DNA of 64,000 nt from Anaerococcus murdochii (GTDB lineage: Bacteria > Bacillota > Clostridia > Tissierellales > Peptoniphilaceae), in the NCBI RefSeq assembly GCF_019957155.1, contig NZ_JAIPME010000002.1, forward strand, positions 248,001 to 312,000, read 5' to 3'. Positions 44,817 to 52,759 of this stretch are shown here, one piece after another; position 1 is the stretch's first letter, and the number at the start of each line of letters is the position of its first letter. The translations under genes and the position numbers were made by a program. The notes beneath the pieces are model-generated. The model saw only the letters and a program-made list of their open reading frames with translations. It was not told the DNA's origin and searched no databases.

Positions 44817-45291
44817 TTAAAAGCTCCTTTATGTCTTTTGCAATATTTGCAGGTTTTTTCATAGAATCATATCTCTTAACTGGTACTCCGTTTTTATCAA
44901 TCAAGAATTTTGTAAAATTCCACCTGATTTTTTTGGAAATTTTACCAGAAATTTGATCTTTTAGATAAGTATATAATGGTGATTCATTTTCACCATTTAC
45001 ATCAATTTTATCAAAACGATCAAAACTTGTACCGAAATTTAAGGCGCAGAAATTGTTGATCTCTTCGATTGTACCTGGGGCCTGGCCTGCAAATTGGTTG
45101 CAAGGAAAATCTAGGATTTCAAAACCTTGGTCCTTATATTTTTTATAAAGTTCTTCCAGGCCATCATATTGTTTGGTAAAACCACACTTGGTCGCAGTAT
45201 TTACTATCAAAAGGACTTTGCCCGCATATTTGTCTAGGCTTACGTCCTCTCCCTTATCATTTTTTACTGTAAAATCATAAATTGTTGTCAT
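44809..45291 (-). CDS. Glutathione/thioredoxin peroxidase, cysteine type
   Basis: Peroxide-reducing enzyme of the GPx family, 160 residues. The active-site stretch VNTATKCGFTKQYDGLEEL carries cysteine in place of selenocysteine near residue 36. LDFPCNQFAGQAPGT supplies the resolving-cysteine/glutamine region and KIRWNFTKFLIDKNG the tryptophan-asparagine pair of the catalytic tetrad. Bacterial forms usually use thioredoxin. It is first in a two-gene operon with the AMMECR1-like gene and probably gives oxygen tolerance to an anaerobe. Confidence 0.93.
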   Translation of the reverse strand: MTTIYDFTVKNDKGEDVSLDKYAGKVLLIVNTATKCGFTKQYDGLEELYKKYKDQGFEILDFPCNQFAGQAPGTIEEINNFCALNFGTSFDRFDKIDVNGENESPLYTYLKDQISGKISKKIRWNFTKFLIDKNGVPVKRYDSMKKPANIAKDIKELLNA

Positions 45292-45368
45292 AATTTCTCC
45301 TCAGTCTTTCTTCTATTATTGTACGGTTTTTCCTCTTAAATTCAGCTAAATATAGAAATTCATCACAG

Positions 45369-45399
45369 AAAAAGACCTCTGCCAGTGCAAAAGTCTTTT
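45369..45399 (-). terminator. Terminator after metQ
   Basis: On the minus strand AAAAGAC pairs with GTCTTTT around a loop with a weak inner GCA/TGC-type stem, followed by T. Confidence 0.6.
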
Positions 45400-45433
45400 A
45401 GAGTTATGAATCAATTGATAACAAAACGGAGGG

Positions 45434-46318
45434 TTAATTATCCCAAGCTGGTAACCAAGCACCCTTTGTTATTCTTTCAAAGTCTGCTTTTGTTTCGTCT
45501 GTTTGATAATATTTTACGAATTCTTTGTAGGCTGGGTTGTTTTCGTCTTCTTTTCTTGCTGCTATTAGGTTGATGTATTGTTTTACTGATTCGCTTTTTG
45601 GATCTTCTACATAGATTCCATTTTTCTTATCTAGGCCAGCATCTAGAGCGAAGGTGTCATTTACTACTGCACAATCTACGTCATCAAGACTTCTTGCAGT
45701 TTGTGATGCATCCATTTCTACAATTTCAAGTTTTTTAGGATTTTCTGTGATTTTATCTGTACCAATTATATCTCCAGCTTCGCCGTCAACTTTGATTAGA
45801 CCAGCGTCTTGAAGAAGGAATAGGGCTCTTGATCCGTTTGATGGGTCATTTGGAATAGCTATTTTTGCTCCTTCGCCAATTTCATCAAGATTTTTAACCT
45901 TGTGAGAATATAGGGTTATTGGTGCAAGCATTGTATCTCCTATAGATACAAGGTCGCTTCCCTTATCGTCGTTAAATTCTTGTAGAAATTTATAGTGTTG
46001 GTAAGCATTTAGATCAATATCGCCTGCTAATAGAGCTTCGTTTGGTTGGTTATAGTCTGCAAATTTTACAAGTTCTACAGTATTGCCTGTACCCTTTTCA
46101 TATCTTTTGATTACTTCTTCTAATACTTCGTTGTATTCACCAACTACACCTATTTTGATGTGAACTGGATCAGTTGATTTTGCTGCATCACCTGTATTTT
46201 TTGTTTCTGTTTTTGCTTCTTCCTTTGGAGCTTCTTCCTTTTTGTCCGCTCCGCTTCCACATGCTGTTAGAGTCACTATTAATCCTAGTGCTAGGGCTAT
46301 TTTGCTAGTTAATTTCAT
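45434..46318 (-). CDS. metQ: Methionine ABC transporter substrate-binding lipoprotein
   Basis: Surface lipoprotein of the NlpA/MetQ family; 294 residues. The lipobox VTLTAC places the lipidated cysteine at residue 20, followed by a KEE-rich linker and the binding domain (IKIGVVGEYNEVLEEVIKRYE, VKFADYNQPNEALLAGDIDLNAYQHYKFL, KIAIPNDPSNGSRALFLLQDAGLI). These are classical MetQ motifs. The methionine-specifier T-box upstream of the operon supports methionine as ligand. It is the last gene of amidohydrolase-metN-metI-metQ. Confidence 0.93.
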   Translation of the reverse strand: MKLTSKIALALGLIVTLTACGSGADKKEEAPKEEAKTETKNTGDAAKSTDPVHIKIGVVGEYNEVLEEVIKRYEKGTGNTVELVKFADYNQPNEALLAGDIDLNAYQHYKFLQEFNDDKGSDLVSIGDTMLAPITLYSHKVKNLDEIGEGAKIAIPNDPSNGSRALFLLQDAGLIKVDGEAGDIIGTDKITENPKKLEIVEMDASQTARSLDDVDCAVVNDTFALDAGLDKKNGIYVEDPKSESVKQYINLIAARKEDENNPAYKEFVKYYQTDETKADFERITKGAWLPAWDN

Positions 46319-46387
46319 TTTTTTCTCCTTTTTTTATTAAGCAACATTCCAACAAATTTATTTGAAATCTCTTTTGAGATGATTTCC

Positions 46388-47053
46388 TTAATGACTTGTC
46401 TTTCTAATTAGGTAGTTAGCTATACCTTGAATTAGGTAGACAATAATTAAAATTAGTATAACTGATACTATTACTACATCGTCTTTATATCTTTGGTAGC
46501 CCATGGCTATGGCTAAATCGCCTATACCACCAGCACCAACAGTGCCCGCCATAGCGGTAAGTCCCAAGAGGGAAATTAGGGTAATAGATGAGGCCCTGAT
46601 CAAACTTGGAAGTCCTTCTCTTAGGTAGACCCTGATAATAATTTCGATAGGGCTTAGTCCCATAGCTTCTGCCGCTTCAACCTTTCCCCCATCCACATCT
46701 GCAAGAGCTTGTTCAACCTGTCTTGCAAAAAATGGAACTGTCGATAATGTTAGTGGCACTATTGCTGCAGTCGCTCCAATCCTTGTTCCTACTATAACTT
46801 TAGTAAAGGGAGCTATGAGGGCTAATAAGATTACAAAAGGTATGGCCCTAAAAAGGTTGGTTAACTTATCTAAAATGCTGTAAACCAACTTGTTTTCTAA
46901 AATCCTATCCTTGTCTGTGACTACCATTATTACACCCAAGATTAGGCCAAGTATGCCTGCAAAAATTGCAGATACTATTAGCATATAAAGTGTTATTTTA
47001 AAATCGCTTATAATCCTATCTTTTATGGATAGGGAATAATCAAAAAATCCCAT
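46388..47053 (-). CDS. metI: Methionine ABC transporter permease
   Basis: A 221-residue membrane subunit with five to six segments. MetI-type motifs include LTNLFRAIPFVILLALIAPFTK, GTRIGATAAIVPLTLSTVPFFARQVE and EAAEAMGLSPIEIIIRVYLREGLPSLI, the last being the ATPase-contact loop. Starts inside the metN end (14-base overlap). Confidence 0.93.
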   Translation of the reverse strand: MGFFDYSLSIKDRIISDFKITLYMLIVSAIFAGILGLILGVIMVVTDKDRILENKLVYSILDKLTNLFRAIPFVILLALIAPFTKVIVGTRIGATAAIVPLTLSTVPFFARQVEQALADVDGGKVEAAEAMGLSPIEIIIRVYLREGLPSLIRASSITLISLLGLTAMAGTVGAGGIGDLAIAMGYQRYKDDVVIVSVILILIIVYLIQGIANYLIRKTSH

Positions 47054-48071
47054 CCTTACCTCCTAATATTTCTAAGTTAGTACCCTTATCTTTTAGATAA
47101 TTACTTACTTCAACTAAATTATCGTCATCGCCTTTAAAGCTTACGATTAAGTTGCCGACTGGTGTTCCATTGATAAACTCTATATTTCCTGCTAGAATAT
47201 TTGTCCTAACTCCAAACTTTTCGTATAATTCATTGATAATTGGTTCTGTTGTTGATTGACCCAGATATGATAATTTTGCTAGGACCTCATCATCCTTTAG
47301 GATTCCAACGTTGGACTTAACTTCCTCAATTGTTTCAGCAATATTTGTAGATGTCTCAACAAATTCCCTGGTTAGTTTATTTTTTGGATTTGAAAATATA
47401 TCCAAGGTCGACCCAGATTCTATAACCTTGCCATCTTGCATGACTGCACATTTATTGCAAAGGTCTTTGACCACGTCCATTTGGTGGGTGATTATTACTA
47501 CGGTTAGCTTTAATTTATCATTTAAGTCCTTAAGCAACTTCAAGATTTGCTTGGTTGTCTTTGGGTCTAGGGCACTTGTGGCCTCATCACAAAGTAAGAT
47601 CTCTGGTTCTGAAGCTAGGGCCCTTGCTATGGCGCACCTTTGTTGCTGGCCACCAGATAATTCGCTCGGATAAGAATCAGCCTTATCCTTGATTCCTACT
47701 GTATCTAAAAGGTCTAGGGCTTTTTGCCTTTTTTCTTCCTTGGTCAAGGACTTATCTTTTTTTATGGGAAATATTACATTGTCAATAACTGTAAGGTTAT
47801 TTAAGAGGTTAAAATGTTGGAAAATCATGCCAATCTTTTTTCTCCTATTCCTTAGGTCCTTATTTGATAAGTCTAGGAGGTTTTCTCCGTCAATTAGAAC
47901 CTCGCCACTTGTTGGTCTTTGGAGGAGGTTTATGGTCCTAACAAGTGTTGACTTGCCAGCTCCCGAAAAACCTACAATTCCAAAGGTGTCTTGTTCTTTA
48001 ATTGTTAAACTAACATCATCTACAGCTTTGAATCCATCAAAGTCTACTGTTATATTTTTTAATTCTATCAT
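47040..48071 (-). CDS. metN: Methionine ABC transporter ATP-binding protein
   Basis: ATPase of MetNIQ, 343 residues. Walker A GFSGAGKSTLVRTIN, Q-loop MIFQHFNLLNNLTV, signature LSGGQQQRCAIARALA, Walker B ILLCDEATSALDPKTT and VVIITHQMDVV are present. The C-terminal 90 residues form a NIL domain (LSYLGQSTTEPIINELYEKFG), which in MetN binds methionine and inhibits transport. Overlaps the amidohydrolase stop by 4 bases. Confidence 0.95.
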   Translation of the reverse strand: MIELKNITVDFDGFKAVDDVSLTIKEQDTFGIVGFSGAGKSTLVRTINLLQRPTSGEVLIDGENLLDLSNKDLRNRRKKIGMIFQHFNLLNNLTVIDNVIFPIKKDKSLTKEEKRQKALDLLDTVGIKDKADSYPSELSGGQQQRCAIARALASEPEILLCDEATSALDPKTTKQILKLLKDLNDKLKLTVVIITHQMDVVKDLCNKCAVMQDGKVIESGSTLDIFSNPKNKLTREFVETSTNIAETIEEVKSNVGILKDDEVLAKLSYLGQSTTEPIINELYEKFGVRTNILAGNIEFINGTPVGNLIVSFKGDDDNLVEVSNYLKDKGTNLEILGGKDGIF

Positions 48072-49273
48072 TTATCGCTCTCTTTCAAAAAATCTATAGC
48101 AAACTTAATTGCAAGGCCTAGGCCGTAATCAATTCCCCTCTCATCTAGGTCAAACTTTGCTGTGTGAAGGTCAGAAGCCTTCCCTTCCGCCTCATTTCTA
48201 GTTCCGAAATTTATAAAAATACTTGGGCAAAGTTTGGAATATCCATAAAAGGATTCTGAAATCCAAAGTTTTGGGCTTGCTATCAAAGCATCTTCATATA
48301 GGCTTTTTAGACTTTTCTTAACTTCTTTAGCTAGGTTTTCATCATTTATAACCGGCTCTGCCACAATTTTACTATAATCATTAAAGGCTACTGAACATCC
48401 ATGGGCTTTGGCGGTAAGGTCCGCAACGTTTTTCACAAGTTCAAGGGCTTTTTTGCCTTCATCTAGGTCGAAAAACCTCAAGGTTCCCTTCACATTTGCC
48501 CTATCACAAATGACATTTGCAGCTGAACCGCCGTTTATTACCCCAATACCAAGGCTAACCGGCTTTTCCAAATCTAATTGGTTGTTCCAAGCAGAATTTA
48601 GGGCTGTTATGATATGGGCTGTGGCTATCAGAGGATTGACTGCCTTATCAGGCCTTGAACCGTGGCCGCCTTTCCCTATTATATCAAAGTCAAGGCCAGC
48701 GCAACCCGCATAGGCAGGGCCTTCTGTTATGGAAAATTTCCCAACATCTAGGCTTGGGCTTTGGTGGTTGCCGTAAACTGCATCAAGACCCTTATCTTTC
48801 AAATGATCTAGCATCGGCCCAATGCCTGCACCGGTTTCTTCGGCTTCTTCAAAGATAAAGTAGATTTTACCCTTGATTTCATCTGCCAAGTCCTTTAGGA
48901 TTTTGGCACTTATAATCGCTATAGTCATGTGGCTATCGTGGCCACATGCATGGGATACTCCTGGATTTTTGGATACAACCTGCTTTTTTCCTTTGAGATT
49001 GTAAGGATCTTCCTCGATTGCAAGACCGTCAAGGTCAGTCCTTATACCAAGAGTCTTTCCAGGCCTGCCTGTGTCAAGTAGGGCAGTAAAACCAGTTGAA
49101 CCAGGCACTTCTTCAACGATGAGGCCTATTTCTTCGCATCTTTTCTTAAGATACTTGCTTGTTTCAAACTCCTTGCTTGACACTTCTGGATTTTCATGCA
49201 AGTACCTACGGGTCTTTATTATGTCTTCTTTATTCAATTCTATTTCAGTTTTTATCCTATCTACTAAAGTCAT
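48068..49273 (-). CDS. M20-family amidohydrolase in the methionine operon
   Basis: Predicted metal-dependent aminoacylase; 401 residues from ATG 49273 (MTLVDRIKTEIELN) behind GAGGT. A longer in-frame ATG at 49315 lies inside the T-box terminator. Motifs: GIRTDLDGLAIEED, SHACGHDSHMTIAII, FEEAEETGAGIGPML, GGHGSRPDKAVNPL. Being first behind a methionine T-box and coupled to metNIQ suggests it releases methionine from an N-acyl or related conjugate after uptake; that role is inference. It differs clearly from the M20 protein at 2-3 kb. Confidence 0.88.
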   Translation of the reverse strand: MTLVDRIKTEIELNKEDIIKTRRYLHENPEVSSKEFETSKYLKKRCEEIGLIVEEVPGSTGFTALLDTGRPGKTLGIRTDLDGLAIEEDPYNLKGKKQVVSKNPGVSHACGHDSHMTIAIISAKILKDLADEIKGKIYFIFEEAEETGAGIGPMLDHLKDKGLDAVYGNHQSPSLDVGKFSITEGPAYAGCAGLDFDIIGKGGHGSRPDKAVNPLIATAHIITALNSAWNNQLDLEKPVSLGIGVINGGSAANVICDRANVKGTLRFFDLDEGKKALELVKNVADLTAKAHGCSVAFNDYSKIVAEPVINDENLAKEVKKSLKSLYEDALIASPKLWISESFYGYSKLCPSIFINFGTRNEAEGKASDLHTAKFDLDERGIDYGLGLAIKFAIDFLKESDK

Positions 49274-49289
49274 TTTAACCTCGATTTTC

Positions 49290-49545
49290 CAAAAAAATAA
49301 CGTCCCATATTCCATATAGGAATATAAGGACGTTTAAATCGCGTTACCACCTTATTTTATGCCTGGTCACCCAAACATACACTCATCAAGTACAAACATA
49401 CTCTAATTCTATAACGGGAATTCCCGTATGGATCTCATATCGACCCATCCCATCCAAGGCCATCTTCATCTAGCCACCTCTTTGCTCCTTTTCACCAACT
49501 GGAGCTCTCTAAAAAAGATTCTTCTAAACTACTCTTCTTGTCAAA
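49290..49545 (-). ncRNA. T-box riboswitch, methionine (ATG) specifier
   Basis: Minus-strand leader. It begins near GACAAGAAGAGTAGTTTAG; the distal loop is AGAGAGCTCCAGTTGGTGAAA; the returning strand CTAGAT is followed by GAAG-ATG-G, putting the specifier at 49463-49461. AAGGTGGTAACGCG (49356-49342) is the antiterminator element. The terminator pairs AACGTCC(TTATATTCC) with (GGAATATGG)GACGTT and ends in TTTTTTT (49291-49334). The downstream MetNIQ genes agree with a methionine signal. Confidence 0.93.
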
Positions 49546-49633
49546 TGGTTTTGTAAAACTTTTATCTCGTTGATAATGGTATAGTACCACTTAAAAATTT
49601 TTCTGTCAAATATATTGCCAAAATAATTTAAAA

Positions 49634-50785
49634 TTATTCGGGAAGGCTGATTTTTTCAAGGATTTTATTCATCTTAGCAATAGCAATCCCATAATTTGTC
49701 ATAGGGGTCCCGGCTTCTTTAGCTTTGGCCACCCTGTTTAAAACATGGGTCCTATTAAACATACATGACCCACAGGCTATGATTAGGTCATATTTTTCGT
49801 AGGCTATAGGGTCATTGCCCCTGGCAAAATCTATGTTTATATCTGGGTGGGTTTTCTTTATAAGCCTTGGAATCTTAACACTTCCTATATCTTCATCGAT
49901 TGGTGGATGGCTGCAAGCTTCCGCAATCAAAATATTTTTTATATCCCCATCCAAAACATTGGCTGACTCTACAAAATATTCTAAATCGCCCTTAAAGGCA
50001 GAAAACAAAACCGAAAAGCTAGTAAGTTTCACTTCATTTGGCTTTTTTTCGTAAACTTCTTTAAAAGCCTGGCTATCGGTAATGATTAGGTCGATTTTAT
50101 TTAGGCTTTTAATTGTATTTTCAAAATTTCTGAGGTCAGTGCAAATGGCACTGGCACCCTTATCGATAATTTCCCTTATGGTCATAACCTGAGGTTTTAT
50201 AATCCTATCCTTGGGAGCTGCTGCATCTTGTGGCATAACAAGGACAACCATGTCGCCTTTTTTAACCAAATTTTTTGTAATGCTTAGGTCTTCTTTTTTG
50301 TAAAGAGCTTTTATTTTAGAAAAAATTTTATCTCTTGATTTTGTAGATGAAAGGTCAACTCCTATTGGGTTCTTATTGGCAAAATCATCTAAAATTTGAT
50401 TTCCCTCACAAGTATCCATCTTCATTGCAAGAAAAATTACCGGTTTGTTTTTAAACTCAGTAATGATTTCCAAATCATCTTCTGGACTTAGGACATAGAG
50501 AAAAATATCAACCTTATCAATTTCCGCCAATGTCTTTTGGTACCTTTCCTTGCCAAGCTGAGTTTCATCTGCCGTACCTGCTGTGTCGATAAAAACAACT
50601 GGCCCGAAATTTGTAATTTCCATAGGCTTTCTGATTGGGTCAGTGGTTGTTCCTTCTATCGGTGAAACAATTGCAACATCTTGGCCCGTTAGGTAGTTTA
50701 GAAGTGTGGACTTGCCGGAGTTAGTCTTGCCGAAAATCCCTATGTGGACCCTTTCGCTATGGCCAGTCTTAGATATAGATGTCAC
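49634..50785 (-). CDS. hydF: [FeFe]-hydrogenase maturation GTPase HydF
   Basis: Scaffold on which the 2Fe subcluster of [FeFe]-hydrogenase is assembled. The 383-residue protein has a GTPase domain (GIFGKTNSGKSTLLNYL, GTTTDPI, DTAGTADE) at residues 1-170, a dimerisation domain, and a C-terminal cluster domain with AEACSHPP (CxH) and IIACGSCMFNR (CxxC), the HydF cluster ligands. It starts at GTG 50785, overlapping hydG by 17 bases. HydA, the hydrogenase itself, is not in the window. Confidence 0.94.
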   Translation of the reverse strand: MTSISKTGHSERVHIGIFGKTNSGKSTLLNYLTGQDVAIVSPIEGTTTDPIRKPMEITNFGPVVFIDTAGTADETQLGKERYQKTLAEIDKVDIFLYVLSPEDDLEIITEFKNKPVIFLAMKMDTCEGNQILDDFANKNPIGVDLSSTKSRDKIFSKIKALYKKEDLSITKNLVKKGDMVVLVMPQDAAAPKDRIIKPQVMTIREIIDKGASAICTDLRNFENTIKSLNKIDLIITDSQAFKEVYEKKPNEVKLTSFSVLFSAFKGDLEYFVESANVLDGDIKNILIAEACSHPPIDEDIGSVKIPRLIKKTHPDINIDFARGNDPIAYEKYDLIIACGSCMFNRTHVLNRVAKAKEAGTPMTNYGIAIAKMNKILEKISLPE

Positions 50786-52187
50786 GTTGACCCTCTTCTA
50801 CACGCTTAATATTTTCCCTAGTTTCCTCTCTTACATCTGGGTTTGGGATGTTTTCTAATTCTCTTTTTATTAACTCATCTGCATGGGCTGCGGTTTTTTC
50901 ACTAGCATAGTCAACTGCGTATTCTTTGAGGGTTACAAGGGCGTTTGGATGACAAATATTGCCTATTCCGTGTTTTTTAACCATGCCCATAAAGACTTCC
51001 CCAGTCCTACCCTTTCTGTAGCAGGCGGTGCAGAATGATGGAACGTGGTCCTTTTCAATTAGCCAATTTACAACCTCATCAAGGGTCCTATTATCAGCAA
51101 GCTCAAATTGGTCGCTCCCCTTTGTTTCGTGGTCTGTATAGCCACCAACAGATGTCTTTGAACCACCAGAAAGTTGGCTAATTCCAAGCTCTAGGAGTCT
51201 ATTTCTCATAGCTTCTGACTCACGAGTTGAAACAATCATACCTGTATATGGTGCGGATATCCTAATGCATGCAACAAGTTTTGCAAACATATCGTCTGAT
51301 AAGGAGTTGTCAAAATCATCTGGATCTATATCGTCAGCTGGCTGGATTCTTGGTACAGAAATTGTGTGAGGACCAACATTAAAACGAGCTTCCATGTGCT
51401 CAGCGTGCATTAATTGGCCGATAAATTCGTATTCATAAGAATCAAGTCCATAAAGAACGCCCATGCCGACATCATCAATTCCACCTTCCATAGCCCTGTC
51501 CATAGCCTCTGTGTGGTAGGCATAGTTTGATTTTGGACCGAACTTGTGAAGGGCTTCGTAGTTTTCCTTGTTGTAGGTTTCTTGGAAGAGTATGTAAGTA
51601 CCGATTTCAGCTTCCTTTAATTTCCTATAATTTTCTACAGTTGTTGCTGCGATGTTGACATTTACACGTCTAATTGCCCCATTTTTGTGTTTGATATTAT
51701 AAATTGTGTGGATAGACTCTAGTATGTATTCGATTGGGTTATTTATTGGGTCTTCACCAGCTTCGAGGGCAAGTCTCTTGTGGCCCAAGTCTTGGAGGGC
51801 GATTACCTGTTCTTTGATTTCTTCCTGGCTTAGTTTTTTCCTTGGAATAGTCCTATTTTGGCCATGGTAAGGGCAATATACGCAACCATTTACACAGTAA
51901 TTTGACAAATAAAGTGGGGCAAAAAGCACAATCCTATTTGCATAAAATTTGTGTTTAAGATCTTTGGCAAGCTTGTAGATTTCCTCATTTAGGTCATCTT
52001 CCTTGCAAGACAAAAGGATGAAAGCATCCCTGTGACTAAGACCTTGGGCCTTTTTCGCCTTTTCCAAAACCTCTATTATCAATTTTCTATTGTGGGCATT
52101 TTCCCTGCCATAAGCTAGTGTTTCTAGTATTTCTTCATGATTTATAAATTCTTCTGCATGTGTACTAGCAGGATCGTATTTAGTCAT
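50769..52187 (-). CDS. hydG: [FeFe]-hydrogenase maturation radical-SAM enzyme HydG
   Basis: Cleaves tyrosine to supply CO and cyanide for the H-cluster. The 472-residue protein has the radical-SAM motif YCVNGCVYCPYHG (Cx3Cx2C) near residue 95 and the C-terminal auxiliary-cluster cysteines in FCTACYRKGRTGEV...ICHPN. The region EAGEDPINNPIEYI and KFGPKSNYAYHTEAMDRAM agree with HydG and separate it from the related ThiH. ATG at 52187 is preceded by GAAGGAAAGA. Confidence 0.95.
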   Translation of the reverse strand: MTKYDPASTHAEEFINHEEILETLAYGRENAHNRKLIIEVLEKAKKAQGLSHRDAFILLSCKEDDLNEEIYKLAKDLKHKFYANRIVLFAPLYLSNYCVNGCVYCPYHGQNRTIPRKKLSQEEIKEQVIALQDLGHKRLALEAGEDPINNPIEYILESIHTIYNIKHKNGAIRRVNVNIAATTVENYRKLKEAEIGTYILFQETYNKENYEALHKFGPKSNYAYHTEAMDRAMEGGIDDVGMGVLYGLDSYEYEFIGQLMHAEHMEARFNVGPHTISVPRIQPADDIDPDDFDNSLSDDMFAKLVACIRISAPYTGMIVSTRESEAMRNRLLELGISQLSGGSKTSVGGYTDHETKGSDQFELADNRTLDEVVNWLIEKDHVPSFCTACYRKGRTGEVFMGMVKKHGIGNICHPNALVTLKEYAVDYASEKTAAHADELIKRELENIPNPDVREETRENIKRVEEGQRDIYI

Positions 52188-52366
52188 TCTTTCCTTCTTT
52201 CATATTCTTTTCTAGTCTATTTATAATTATAATACTTTTTGGGGCAAATTTAAAATAAAATTGGGATAATATTAGAGTCATTCTATAAAAGTCAATAAAA
52301 ATCCTTAGAAAAAAAAGTATAATAATAATGTTATCATCGGCCCTCAGGGTGAAGGGAGGTGGTTCT
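52188..52366 (+). promoter_or_regulatory. AT-rich leader and promoter before the small plus-strand frame
   Basis: This is the left part of a 571-base gap between hydG and hydE. A TATAAT at 52318-52323 could drive plus-strand transcription into the small frame at 52367. A CCCTCAGGGTGAAGGGAGGTGG stretch, with a strong ribosome-binding site, lies just before the ATG. Nothing else was seen on the minus strand. Confidence 0.4.
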
Positions 52367-52441
52367 ATGAATAACTTGTTCAACTTCATTCTCGCTGTCG
52401 CAGTACAAAGCAAGCCCCTCCGGCTCGGTGAGGAGTGGTGA
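52367..52441 (+). CDS. Possible 24-residue hydrophobic small protein
   Basis: ATG behind GGGAGGTGG opens MNNLFNFILAVAVQSKPL and ends after RLGEEW. The first 12 residues are hydrophobic, as in small membrane toxins or holin-like peptides. A second frame continues without stop from about 52398 to 52526 (SQYKASPSGSVRSGDFLYKWLDEASPSGSWKT in pieces), so a frameshift or insertion may have split a longer KWLD-type small protein. The local sequence is much more GC-rich than the surroundings. No family can be named with confidence. Confidence 0.35.
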   Translation: MNNLFNFILAVAVQSKPLRLGEEW

Positions 52442-52484
52442 CTTCTTGTACAAATGGCTAGACGAGGCAAGCCCGTCTGGCTCG
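52410..52484 (+). repeat. Two 18-bp GC-rich direct repeats, period 57 bp
   Basis: GCAAGCCCCTCCGGCTCG (52410-52427) and GCAAGCCCGTCTGGCTCG (52467-52484) differ at two positions. In the frame beginning near 52398 both encode ASPSGS. Confidence 0.65.
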
Positions 52485-52547
52485 TGGAAGACCCTCCACG
52501 GAGTGGTCAAGCGAAGCTTGAAATAAAAGAGATGATAATTAGCCAAT

Positions 52548-52580
52548 AAAAAAAGACGAGTCTGCAGCTCGTCTTTTTTT
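52548..52580. terminator. Strong bidirectional hairpin, first of a near-identical pair
   Basis: AAAAAAAGACGAG pairs with CTCGTCTTTTTTT around TCTGCAG. It can end the plus-strand small transcript and would also stop minus-strand transcription coming from hydE. Confidence 0.85.
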
Positions 52581-52658
52581 GGTTCCATGATATTGTTCAA
52601 CTCCATGGTTAATATCATTATACCTAATAATCTTATATTTTCAATTCTTATTAATTTG

Positions 52659-52685
52659 AAAAGACGAGTTGGTGGCTCGTCTTTT
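52659..52685. terminator. Second hairpin with the same stem
   Basis: AAAAGACGAG pairs with CTCGTCTTTT around TTGGTG, 110 bases after the first hairpin. The stem is the same but the loop and flanks differ. It lies about 75 bases beyond the hydE stop and can act as the hydE terminator. Confidence 0.8.
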
Positions 52686-52759
52686 ACATTGTTTACCAAT
52701 ATTTATAGTTAACTTCATATAAATATTATACTTGTTTTTTTGTTAAAATCATAAGCCAA

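Noticed and set aside
49274..49315. Longer start for the methionine-operon amidohydrolase
   Set aside because: The upstream ATG lies in the T-box terminator; a GAGGT site supports the ATG at 49273.
52410..52484. CRISPR-like repeat array
   Set aside because: Only two imperfect 18-bp copies exist, with coding-like sequence between them; no array or cas gene is present.
52334..52699. A 121-codon minus-strand frame with KDEPPTRLF/KKDELQTRLFL repeats between hydE and hydG
   Set aside because: The repeats arise from reading through the two duplicate hairpins, and the frame also crosses the GC-rich small-ORF locus antisense. No ribosome-binding site or protein-like segment was seen.
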